From Tannerella sp. (GTDB lineage Bacteria > Bacteroidota > Bacteroidia > Bacteroidales > Tannerellaceae): a DNA stretch of 7,405 nt. A model generated the notes under the pieces. That model was given only the letters and a program-made list of their open reading frames with translations. It did no database searches and was not told where the DNA came from. Positions 1 to 7,400 of the stretch are shown here, one piece after another. The position numbers were made by a program, and so were the translations under genes. Location of the stretch: assembly GCA_031262895.1 (NCBI GenBank), contig JAISGW010000003.1, forward strand, positions 1 through 7,405. Reading direction: 5' to 3'. Every line of letters starts with the position of its first letter. Positions within the stretch are counted from its first letter, which is position 1.

Positions 1-18
1 GGGAAAGCCCTTCGGGCA

Positions 19-203
19 ATCAAGACCTCTGAAAATACCATTACATGCGTGCAATGCGGTTTCAAGACCTCTTGAAGTGTCTTTACATGCGTGTAACGCG
101 ATTTCAAGACGGCTGGAAGTGCCATTACATGTGTGCAACGCCGTTTCAAGACCTCTTGAAATGCCATTACATACGTGTAATGCCGTTTCAAGGCGGCTGG
201 AGA
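19..203. repeat. Tandem array of 42-bp units, each with two hairpin-forming dyads
   Basis: The motif CAAGRC recurs at 21, 63, 105, 147 and 189, exactly 42 bp apart, giving four full units and about 15 bp of a fifth. Each unit has two short inverted repeats. The first is TTTCAAG-ACCT-CTTGAAA, perfect at the unit starting at 147. The second is CATTACA-TACG-TGTAATG, perfect at about 165-182 in the same unit. Other copies carry one or two changes. The units come in two versions around the first loop: ACCTCTTGAA (units at 63 and 147; the unit at 21 is close) and ACGGCTGGAA (105 and, degenerate, 189). This suggests a partial 84-bp higher-order duplication. The array begins and ends inside the window, about 44 bp beyond the stop codon of the minus-strand deacetylase-like gene. 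Because 42 is a multiple of three, one plus frame stays open through it, but nothing supports translation. Its function is unknown; a structured 3' region or an intergenic repeat family are the obvious options. Confidence 0.9.
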
Positions 204-246
204 AAGAGTGGAGAATGGAGATGGGGACTTTGGGCACAGGCCCGCT

Positions 247-1551
247 TCAGGCTAAGTAAGCGGGGAGGGCGTCGAGCAGGTCGGCATAAAGGCGGCCGAG
301 GTAGGCGTCTTTGCTTTCCGCCAAAGAATTATTATGCCAAAGCAGGCAAAGGTCGCCGCCCACCCGACGTATGTTTTCGAAAACCTCCAGGCAGTATTTT
401 TTTGCTTCCCCATAATCGAGCTGCATGTATTTCTCATCCTGCAGCGTGCAATCCATGATGGTGAGCGGCTCCAGCAGGAGGCTACCGAGCTTGCCGGTAG
501 CAGGGTCTATGCGTCGCACCGTGCGGGAGGTGCCGAGTCGGAATCCTATCTGGTCGGCGTATCCCATGCTGCTGTCCACAAGGATGCCGGCCTTTTCGAG
601 CGCCTCCATGTCTTCCGGTTCGCGTGCGCAGAGGAAATGGTGACGACTGGTGCTCACGCTGCCGCCACAGGCTTCTTCGAGACGCAGCTTTTCCTTACGG
701 ATGCGCCGTGGATGCAGCCCGGCCTCGTAGCTGACGTGCAAGCCTATAGACAAGCCTTGTCCCTTAAAGAGGCCGAGCAGGTTTTGCAGGTCTTTGCTAT
801 CCAAATCGTAGCGGGGTTTATCGAAGGGCTTGTTCCCGCCGCCGGCTTTGAAATAGGCGCTGATGACGCAGTTTCCCGCCAAGGCGGTCAGTTTACGGTC
901 GGTCTCCAGCATCTGCGGGAAAGTATAATAGGGGTCATTCTCCGGCCGGCCGAATTTGTTTTGCAGGGAGCGGCGTATCCCCCGCCTGTCGCGCAGCGAG
1001 CGAGCCAAGCCTTTCCAGGAACGATAAAGGAAGGGGGCGTCGATGTCATGGCTGAGGTCCACGAAGCGGATACCCCGCGGCAGGGGCGGCAGGCTACCCT
1101 CGGGCAAGTAGCGGCGCAGCAGCAGGCCGTACTCGTCGACAAGGGGATGGCGGAGGAAGCCCGCCCGGTAAGGCAGCGACTGCTTGCCGGGGAAGCGGCC
1201 GTGCGGGTCGCGCACTTCGCGGCGCAGCATTTCCTCGTAGCGGCTTAACAGGAAATAGGCGGAGGCAACCAGGTCGGCATGGATGATTTTCGTGCCGCCG
1301 ATTTCTTCCACCTCCGGCTCCCCGAACAAAAAAGGAAGCCCTTCGAGCTTTTTCAAGGGCAAAAGAGGCATGGAAGGTATCCTTCCGTAGTTTCCTTTGT
1401 CAAAAAAGCCCGAGGGGCAGATAACTGATTTATAATGTGAAAACTGTTTAGGGTCGTCCGTATATCCCAGCAAGGATTCCCATTGGTTATAAGGAAGCTG
1501 CACGGCTCCCAAAAGGAAGGAACGGACGTAGCGAATGGCTTCTTCGGTCAT
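247..1551 (-). CDS. Polysaccharide deacetylase-like protein with Bacteroidetes-type N-terminal domain
   Basis: This 434-aa protein resembles the NodB/CE4-like polysaccharide deacetylase families of Bacteroidetes, which carry an extra N-terminal domain (DUF7033-like) of about 150 residues. The catalytic-type half begins at VDLSHDID (residues 164-171), where H168, D169 and D171 occupy the place of the metal-binding Asp motif. GLHVSYEAG follows (270-278; H272, S274, and possibly H280), in the position of the usual H-S/T-x-x-H. Then come SRHHFL (302-307), DSSMGYADQIGF (326-337) and LLWHNN (403-408; H406), the last matching the C-terminal catalytic-His motif. The canonical RxPY motif is absent. 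There is no signal peptide or membrane segment, so the protein looks cytoplasmic, unlike most peptidoglycan or chitin deacetylases. The substrate is unknown; a nucleotide- or lipid-linked sugar is one guess. The ATG at 1551 lies 12 nt after the stop of the small winged-helix gene, so the two are probably cotranscribed. There is no obvious Shine-Dalgarno sequence, which is common in Bacteroidetes. Confidence 0.85.
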   Translation of the reverse strand: MTEEAIRYVRSFLLGAVQLPYNQWESLLGYTDDPKQFSHYKSVICPSGFFDKGNYGRIPSMPLLPLKKLEGLPFLFGEPEVEEIGGTKIIHADLVASAYFLLSRYEEMLRREVRDPHGRFPGKQSLPYRAGFLRHPLVDEYGLLLRRYLPEGSLPPLPRGIRFVDLSHDIDAPFLYRSWKGLARSLRDRRGIRRSLQNKFGRPENDPYYTFPQMLETDRKLTALAGNCVISAYFKAGGGNKPFDKPRYDLDSKDLQNLLGLFKGQGLSIGLHVSYEAGLHPRRIRKEKLRLEEACGGSVSTSRHHFLCAREPEDMEALEKAGILVDSSMGYADQIGFRLGTSRTVRRIDPATGKLGSLLLEPLTIMDCTLQDEKYMQLDYGEAKKYCLEVFENIRRVGGDLCLLWHNNSLAESKDAYLGRLYADLLDALPAYLA

Positions 1552-1563
1552 TGAGGGGGAAGG

Positions 1564-1770
1564 CTACTGGAGCGAGACGAACAAGTCAATGCCTTTTTCT
1601 TCGAAACGCACCTTGCCTTCTTTGGCAAGCCAGCCGAGGGCTGCATACACGTCTTTTTCCGCTTTTATCTTTGTGGCCTTTTTCAGGTCTTTCACATTCA
1701 GGCGTCCGCTTTCGTTCAGTGTGTTCCACACCAGGCCGGCGTTCGTCCCGATACATTCAATCATATTCAT
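1564..1770 (-). CDS. Small winged helix-turn-helix protein (DUF2582-like)
   Basis: This 68-aa protein matches the small Bacteroidetes winged-helix family (DUF2582, PF10771). The N-terminal part (IGTNAGLVWNTLNE, about residues 7-20) forms the first helix. LNVKDLKKATKI (about 24-35) has the helix-turn-helix pattern. VYAALGWLAKEGKV (about 41-54) would be the recognition helix, leading into a short wing (FEEKGIDLFVSL). It is a stand-alone domain with no sensor or oligomerisation module, and its DNA target and biological role are unknown. The start at 1770 is preferred over an in-frame ATG two codons later because AGGAGA lies 7 nt upstream of it. The gene precedes the deacetylase-like gene by 12 nt, so it is the first gene of a two-gene operon. 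It has a good Bacteroidetes-type -7 box a short distance upstream. Confidence 0.88.
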   Translation of the reverse strand: MNMIECIGTNAGLVWNTLNESGRLNVKDLKKATKIKAEKDVYAALGWLAKEGKVRFEEKGIDLFVSLQ

Positions 1771-1777
1771 AATCTGA

Positions 1778-1783
1778 TCTCCT
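1778..1783 (-). promoter_or_regulatory. Ribosome binding site of the winged-helix gene
   Basis: AGGAGA on the minus strand, 7 nt before the ATG at 1770. It is the clearest Shine-Dalgarno match in the window and it decides the start codon, since a second in-frame ATG lies two codons downstream. Confidence 0.7.
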
Positions 1784-1802
1784 ATGGTTTAAATTTCAGG
1801 CG

Positions 1803-1810
1803 CAAATATA
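1803..1810 (-). promoter_or_regulatory. Bacteroidetes -7 box for the winged-helix/deacetylase operon
   Basis: TATATTTG on the minus strand fits the Bacteroidetes housekeeping -7 consensus TAnnTTTG exactly. It lies between the end of the AraC gene and the start of the winged-helix gene, and would give a leader of about 25 nt. No convincing TTTG -33 element is visible at the usual distance upstream, so the assignment rests on the -7 match and its position. Confidence 0.55.
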
Positions 1811-1833
1811 CAAAAACATTTTATGCACCTGGT

Positions 1834-2673
1834 TTATTTTGGGGAACGCAAGGCGCGGGGCGATTTTCCGAAATTGGCCTTGCAGAAATGCGAGAAGTTA
1901 GCCAGGGAGCCGAAGCCGTATTGCCGGCTGATTTCCGTGATGCTCTTGTCCGTAGTGCTGAGTTCCTTGTAAATGTCGCGGCATTTCTGTTTGAGCAGCC
2001 ATTGGTAGACCGGCTCGTCGAAGGTCTCCTTGAACAGGCGGCGGAAGGTGGTCAGGCTGTAGCCGCCCAACTTGGCGAAGGCGTCCACGTCTTTCACTTG
2101 GAGGTAATGGCTCATCACGAAGCTGCGGAACCCTTTCCCCTGGTCGTACACGGACGCGAAAAAATCGTTCAGCTCTTTAATGCTATAATAACAGTTCAGC
2201 AGGTAAAAGAGTTCCACCTGCTTGGCTTCCAGGTAGCCGTGGCAGAGCAGGGTATCGTTGAGCGCGTATCGCATTCCTTGAAGGAACATCTGCAGGGGAG
2301 TGACCGTCTCCAGCACGATAGAGGTTGACTGCTGCCTTCCTTCCAGCGGCGGCTGCACTTGCGAGAAATGGGCCACGCATACGTTTTGGACATGGTCGAA
2401 CATGAAAAGGATAGCTTCCAGCGGCGTATGGATGCGAAATTCCACCACCGAGCCGAGCGGCTGCAGGAGGAAATGGCCTTCCCTGACTATCGTGTCGGGA
2501 TACTCCGAGCTGTTCACCCAAGTCTCGCCGGAAAGGATGAAGTAGATGGTGTTTCGCGAGCAGCGCGTTTGAGGGATGAACTTGCCTCGCGGGAAGGTGC
2601 GGTATTTGAAGACGTCTTTTCTATAATGTTCGCAAAGCACGCAATCGGTGTATTTCTGGCAACGTCCCTGCAT
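1834..2673 (-). CDS. AraC-family transcriptional regulator
   Basis: This 279-aa protein has the AraC architecture. An N-terminal beta-rich, cupin-like sensing region spans about residues 22-105 (IYFILSGETWVNS and GHFLLQPLGSVVEF are typical strand patterns). A C-terminal double helix-turn-helix domain spans about 185-278. Its first helix-turn-helix is around VDAFAKLGGYSLTTFRRLFKE (196-216), and the second contains ITEISRQYGFGSLANFSHFCK (245-265) before the usual FGKSPRALR ending. The length is typical of the family. The N-terminus is rich in cysteine: C5, C11 and C14, with H16 and C38 nearby. This could bind a metal or respond to redox, but that is inference. The start at 2673 is 4 nt beyond the stop of the GHL10 lipoprotein gene on the same strand, so the regulator is probably the second gene of that operon. 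It is therefore a candidate regulator of that operon and of the divergent SusC gene. No clear terminator is visible after its stop. Confidence 0.92.
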   Translation of the reverse strand: MQGRCQKYTDCVLCEHYRKDVFKYRTFPRGKFIPQTRCSRNTIYFILSGETWVNSSEYPDTIVREGHFLLQPLGSVVEFRIHTPLEAILFMFDHVQNVCVAHFSQVQPPLEGRQQSTSIVLETVTPLQMFLQGMRYALNDTLLCHGYLEAKQVELFYLLNCYYSIKELNDFFASVYDQGKGFRSFVMSHYLQVKDVDAFAKLGGYSLTTFRRLFKETFDEPVYQWLLKQKCRDIYKELSTTDKSITEISRQYGFGSLANFSHFCKANFGKSPRALRSPK

Positions 2674-2677
2674 GGCT

Positions 2678-4201
2678 TCAGCGTTTTACCCGAATGTGCC
2701 GTCCCTTTTTACTTTCGTTGTTGTATCGGTTGACGGCCGTGACCACGTAACGGAATTCTTCCTGTTGCGGCGTGTAAGGCAGGAGAAAGGACAGTTGGCG
2801 GGTTATCCCGGCGATATGCGCAGGGTCGTTGAGGTCCATCTTCCCGGTTTTGTCGAAACGATACACCACGAAATAGTCGGCCGCCGAAGCCTTACTGGAA
2901 TCTATGGCGGCGTTCCAGCTCAGCCAAACGCCCTCGCCCGTTTGCAGGGCCTGCAGGTCGTTGACCGCCTTGGGATGTTTCCGGTTCATCTGCGTATAGG
3001 CGGGCGGCAGGGCCGGATAGCGGTGGTAAATGCGGCGGAGGCTGTCGACCACGCCGCCGTTGTTGCGCAGCAGTTCGTTGGCCGGCCAGAAACAATGTCC
3101 CTGCACATGGCGCAGCGTGTGCTCGTCGTACATCTTTTGTTGTAATTGTCCGGCCTTCATGGTGCGGGCCACATCTTGCCCGAAGTAAAGCTGGCACTTC
3201 TTTCCGGCGTGCTTGTCCCACCAGGCGGCCAAAACGGCGTAGTCAGCCCTCGGGTAGCCTATGTTCCAGTAAAGTTGGGGGAGGTTGTAGTTAATCCAGC
3301 CTTTTTTCACCCAGAGCAGGACGTCCGCATAGAGGTCGTCGTAACATTGCAGGCCGTTGGTCGCGCTGCCGTGGCGGTAGTCTTTACGGTTACGGTAGAT
3401 GCCGAAAGGGCTGACACCGAAGCGTACCCAAGGCTTCAGCTTGTGGATGGTGCGGCTCATTTCCCGGATGAGCAGGTTCACATTTTCGCGGCGCCAATCG
3501 CCGCGTGTGGCCTCGGTATATCCGGCAGGAATGCCATACTGTTTGAAGCTCTTGTCGTCGGGGAAAGGTTTCCCGGCGATGGGATAGGGATAAAAATAGT
3601 CGTCCATGTGGATGGCATCCACGTCATAGCGGCTGACAATGTCGCCGACGACTTCACAGATAAACTGGCGGTTGCGGGGCTGTCCGGGGTCGAAGAAGAT
3701 TTGCTTCCCATATTTGATGAAACGTCCGGGTTGCCGGTGGATGAGGTGCGAGGGGGCAAAGCTTTCCCCTGGCGCCGCCGCGACCCGATAGGGGTTTATC
3801 CAGGCATGGAACTCCATGTTCCGCTTATGGCATTCGGTGATGAGAAAACGCATCAGGTCGAAGTCACCTTCGGGCGCTTTGCCTTGCGTGCCGGTGTAGA
3901 AACGGCTCCAAGGCTCCAGGTTCGATTTGTAGAAGGCATCGGCTTCCGGCCGCACCTGAAAAAGAATGGCATTGATACCGCAGCTTTTCAGGAAATCCAA
4001 CTTACGGATAAAATCGGTCTTGAGTTGTGCCACGCTCATACTTTTGTATTCGTTTTGGAAAACGGTTTGTATCCAGGCGCCACGGAATTCATGCTTCGGG
4101 AAAAAGGCCGCCCGGCTTCTTTCAACGCGCGAACTGGCGCAGCCTCCTAAGAGGAAGAGCGCGAGAAGCAGGGTCGGGATAGCGTATCTTTGTTTATGCA
4201 T
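2678..4201 (-). CDS. GHL10-family glycoside hydrolase lipoprotein with C-terminal fibronectin III-like domain
   Basis: This 507-aa protein starts with a lipoprotein signal peptide: a basic start, a hydrophobic stretch (residues 8-19) and the lipobox LLGGC with C21 as the lipidated cysteine. The residues after C21 (ASSRVE) do not form an obvious acidic Bacteroidetes surface-export signal, so it may face the periplasm. Residues about 36-345 match the GHL10 (DUF187, PF02638) glycosylhydrolase-like family: EFRGAWIQTV (38-47), FQVRPEADAFY (81-91), HAWINPYR (132-139), DAIHMDDYFYPYP (195-207), FGVSPFGIYRN (261-271) and PQLYWNIG (308-315). D200, D201 and E86 are candidate acidic catalytic residues. 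Residues about 408-505 look like a fibronectin type III module (VWLSWN, YFVVYRF, FRYVVTAVNRYNNES). Some relatives of this family act on denuded peptidoglycan glycan strands, but the substrate here is not determined. The gene is divergent from the SusC gene and 4 nt upstream of the AraC gene. Confidence 0.92.
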   Translation of the reverse strand: MHKQRYAIPTLLLALFLLGGCASSRVERSRAAFFPKHEFRGAWIQTVFQNEYKSMSVAQLKTDFIRKLDFLKSCGINAILFQVRPEADAFYKSNLEPWSRFYTGTQGKAPEGDFDLMRFLITECHKRNMEFHAWINPYRVAAAPGESFAPSHLIHRQPGRFIKYGKQIFFDPGQPRNRQFICEVVGDIVSRYDVDAIHMDDYFYPYPIAGKPFPDDKSFKQYGIPAGYTEATRGDWRRENVNLLIREMSRTIHKLKPWVRFGVSPFGIYRNRKDYRHGSATNGLQCYDDLYADVLLWVKKGWINYNLPQLYWNIGYPRADYAVLAAWWDKHAGKKCQLYFGQDVARTMKAGQLQQKMYDEHTLRHVQGHCFWPANELLRNNGGVVDSLRRIYHRYPALPPAYTQMNRKHPKAVNDLQALQTGEGVWLSWNAAIDSSKASAADYFVVYRFDKTGKMDLNDPAHIAGITRQLSFLLPYTPQQEEFRYVVTAVNRYNNESKKGRHIRVKR

Positions 4202-4219
4202 CTTTCATTCAATTTGGCG

Positions 4220-4227
4220 CAAAGATA
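4220..4227 (-). promoter_or_regulatory. Bacteroidetes -7 box for the GHL10/AraC operon
   Basis: TATCTTTG on the minus strand matches TAnnTTTG exactly. It lies 18 nt before the ATG at 4201, implying a very short leader of roughly 12 nt. No good -33 TTTG is seen about 20 nt upstream; that region is A-rich. Confidence 0.55.
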
Positions 4228-4260
4228 CGGATTTTGATTTTTTCGCCGGCCTCATTTTCC

Positions 4261-4271
4261 GGAGCAGCTCC
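4261..4271. promoter_or_regulatory. Short dyad in the divergent intergenic region, possible operator
   Basis: GGAGC-A-GCTCC is a perfect 5-bp inverted repeat around a single central base. It lies in an otherwise AT-rich intergenic stretch between the divergent GHL10 and SusC-like genes, about 33 bp upstream of the -7 box of the minus-strand operon. That position suits a regulator site. It could also be chance, since the dyad is short and AraC proteins usually bind direct rather than inverted repeats. Confidence 0.25.
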
Positions 4272-4327
4272 CACAGATTTAAATACTTATCCAAGAGGAT
4301 TGATTTTTGATAAAAAATAGTAACTGA

Positions 4328-4359
4328 TTTCGTCGGTTAAATATTAATGTATAATATTG
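4328..4359 (+). promoter_or_regulatory. Candidate promoter for the SusC-like gene
   Basis: TAATATTG at 4352-4359 matches TAnnTTTG at five of six fixed positions. TTTC at 4328-4331 resembles the -33 TTTG with 20 bp between them, which is the usual Bacteroidetes spacing. The start codon is about 43 nt further on. A weaker alternative -7 (TATTATTC) lies at 4375-4382. The sequence alone does not decide between them. Confidence 0.35.
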
Positions 4360-4402
4360 CGCTTGAAATTTTTGTATTATTCGTTTAACTTTAAAAGCCA
4401 TT

Positions 4403-7400
4403 ATGAGTAAAAAAAAGAAAATCCATTCCTTGCTAATCTCCATCGTTAGCCTTTGGGGATTAACTATCGGAACAGTATGTGCACAAAACGACCTTACCGT
4501 GAAGGGCTTGGTTTTGGACGCATCGACAAGAGACCCGTTAGGTGGGGTCAGCATTTTGAATGCGCGTGCCGGTACGGGCACCATCACCGACATGGACGGC
4601 AAGTTCACGCTCCATGTATCCTCTAAAAATGCCGAGCTGAAATTTTCTTATCTCGGTTATGTCAGCCGGGTTTTGCGTGCCGACCAGGCAAGCGGCACCA
4701 TTCTCATGCAGGAAGACACGGAACAATTGCAGGAAGTCGTGGTCGTAGGCTATGGCACACAGAAGAGAGTCAACCTGACCGGCTCTGTAGCGCAATTAGA
4801 CGGCAAACGCCTTGAGAACCGTTCGGTCACGAACCTCTCGCAAGCCCTGCAAGGGACGGTGGCCAACCTGAACATTTCCTCATCCAGTGGTGTGCCAGGC
4901 AGTACACAGAACATCAACATCCGTGGATACACCGGCATCCAGAGCGACGGGAAGACGTCCTCGGGTGCTCCGCTGGTCGTTGTCGACGGTGTACAGGGCG
5001 GCAGCCTTGACGACATCAACATGAACGATGTGGAGAACATTTCCGTTTTGAAGGACGCCGCTTCGGCTGCCATTTATGGTTCGAGCGCTCCCTTTGGCGT
5101 GATCATCGTGACTACCAAGAAAGGCCGGGCCGACCAGAAGCCTACCATTACGTACAACAATAACTTCGGCTTCTCGCAACCCACCAATCTTCCCCATTAC
5201 GTCAACTCCCTGGATTTCGCATACGCCATGAACGAAGCCAGTGAGAATTCCCACATCTCCCCCTTGTACGACAATGCCACGATTGAAAAAATCAAGCAGT
5301 ATCAGGCAGGGCAATTAACGGAACAAACGGCTAAGGACCCGCAGAAAAACGATTGGCTCTCCTGGAACGCATCCTGGGCGAACAACGATTGGTTCGACAT
5401 CTATTTCAAAAATGCCGCTTTCAGCCAGCAGCATAATCTCGGCGTGTCGGGCGGCTCGGATAAAGCCACCTATTACGTAGGCTTAGGTTACACTTCGCAG
5501 GACGGCCTTTTCCATTGGGCGAACGACAATTACCAGCGCTATAACCTGCGCGCCAATATCTCTTCTAACCTAACCAACTGGTTGACCTTCTCCTTTAGAG
5601 GTGCATTCTCACGCGAAGCGCAGAATGTGCCTACCTATTACAGCACCATCAGCGGAGGCAGCAGCTATTCATACGACTATTTCCATCAATTGGGCCGCAC
5701 CTTCCCCACCGCGCCGCTGAAAAATCCGGACGGCTTCTATTCGGAGGCCAGCGGTGTGCAAATCTTCACCGACGGCGGCCGCGACAAGACGACCAACGAC
5801 AACGCTGTCCTGACCGGCGAAGTGGCCTTGCATCCGTTGCCGGGCTGGAACATCACGGCCAATTACACCTATGACGGCCGTTACGAACAGATAAGCCGGC
5901 ACCATAAAACCTTTTACAATACCCTACCCGACGGCACGAAACAGGCCAGGGCCGGGACTTCGCCCAATTCCCTGTCGAGGCAAATGGGCAAATACCAACA
6001 CCATACCATCAATGCCTTTACTTCGTACGAGAAGACGCTGAGTAAGCACACCTTGAAAGCTATGGTCGGCTTCACTCAGGAGCTTTACGATAATTTCTAT
6101 ACCATCGGGACGGCTCAAAACCTGTATTCCGACGACGTGCCTTCCCTTTCCTTGGCCTACGGCACGCAGGGAGTAAGCGAGGCCGCTTCGCAACTGGCCA
6201 TCCGTGGCGGTTTCGGACGCCTCAATTACAGCTATGACGACAAGTATCTTATCGAATTCAACGGCCGTTACGACGGTACTTCGCGCTTCCTTAAAGACGT
6301 GCGCTACAAGTTCTATCCCGGCGTTTCTGCCGGCTGGGTCGTTTCGAAGGAAAGCTTCTGGCATCCGCTTAGCGATTTCGTGAACTTCTTTAAACTGCGG
6401 GCTTCATACGCCAGCCTCGGCGACCAAAGTTTCACCGACAGCTATTATCCTTTCTATCCGAGCTTAGGTAGCGCCAGTCCGACAAACAGCAACAGCAGTT
6501 GGTTCTTCGGCAGCAACCGCGAGGCTTACATTAAAAATCCAGGCTTAATCAATTCGTCCTTGACCTGGGTAACGAGCAATACCATTGACGTCGGCACTGA
6601 CTTGAATTTCCTGAACAATCGTTTGAGCGCCAGTTTCGACTGGTACAAACGCCGCGCCAAGGATTTTGTCGGTCCGGCTCAGGCGTTGCCCGGATTGCTG
6701 GGTACCGACGCCCCGCAGGTGAACAACGCGAACATAGAAACGACGGGCTGGGAATTGAGCCTCTCATGGAAAGACCGCATCGGCAAGGTGTCCTACGGGG
6801 CGACGGCCGTGCTGAGCGATTACACCGGCAAAGTGACCAAGTATAACAATCCCACCAAACTGCTGGCAAATACTTGGTACAGCGGCATGACGATGGGCGA
6901 GATTTGGGGTTATGAGACCGTCGGCCTGTTCAAAGACCAAGCCGAGATAGATGCCACCGACCAGAGCTACCTGAATGCCAGCTGGTACCCCGGCGACGTG
7001 CATTATGCCGACCTCAACGGTAATGGCCGCTTGGATGTGGGCGACAATACGGCCGACAATCCTGGTGACCGCCGCGTCATCGGCAACAGTACCCCGCGCT
7101 ATCAGTTCGGCCTTAACTTGAACGCCGAATGGAACGGCTTCGACTGCTCCGTCTTCCTGCAGGGCGTAGCCAAGCGCGACATCATGTTCGACGAGGATGC
7201 CAACTTCTTCTGGGGTATCGTCGGCGGAGGTGTCTGGCAATCTTCCTATTTCACCGCGCATACCGACCGCTACGTGGCTGCTACGGAATGGACCCAACAA
7301 CGGGACGGCTATTTTCCCCGCGCTTATATCGATACGAACAAGAACCACAAGGCACAGACCCGTTACTTGCAAAATGCCGCTTATTGCCGCATCAAGAACG

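Noticed and set aside
7..17. GCCC-TTC-GGGC hairpin near the left edge, possible terminator
   Set aside because: The stem is only 4 bp, there is no T-tract in either direction, and the window edge hides the context.
19..203. CRISPR array
   Set aside because: Similarity covers the whole 42-bp period, so there are no unique spacers, and no cas gene is nearby.
45..458. Plus-strand open frame through the 42-bp array, encoding a 14-residue periodic peptide
   Set aside because: The periodicity follows from a 42-bp repeat being a multiple of three. The frame then runs into the antisense of the deacetylase-like gene, has no ribosome binding site, and its composition (Cys, Trp, Arg-rich) is not protein-like.
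334..1248. 304-aa plus-strand open frame
   Set aside because: Antisense shadow of the deacetylase-like gene, whose motifs are recognisable; the plus-strand product shows no family pattern.
3146..4150. 334-aa plus-strand open frame
   Set aside because: Antisense shadow of the GHL10 lipoprotein gene, caused by GC-rich third positions.
4289..4300. ATCC-AAGA-GGAT inverted repeat in the divergent intergenic region
   Set aside because: A 4-bp arm is expected by chance and it does not extend outward.
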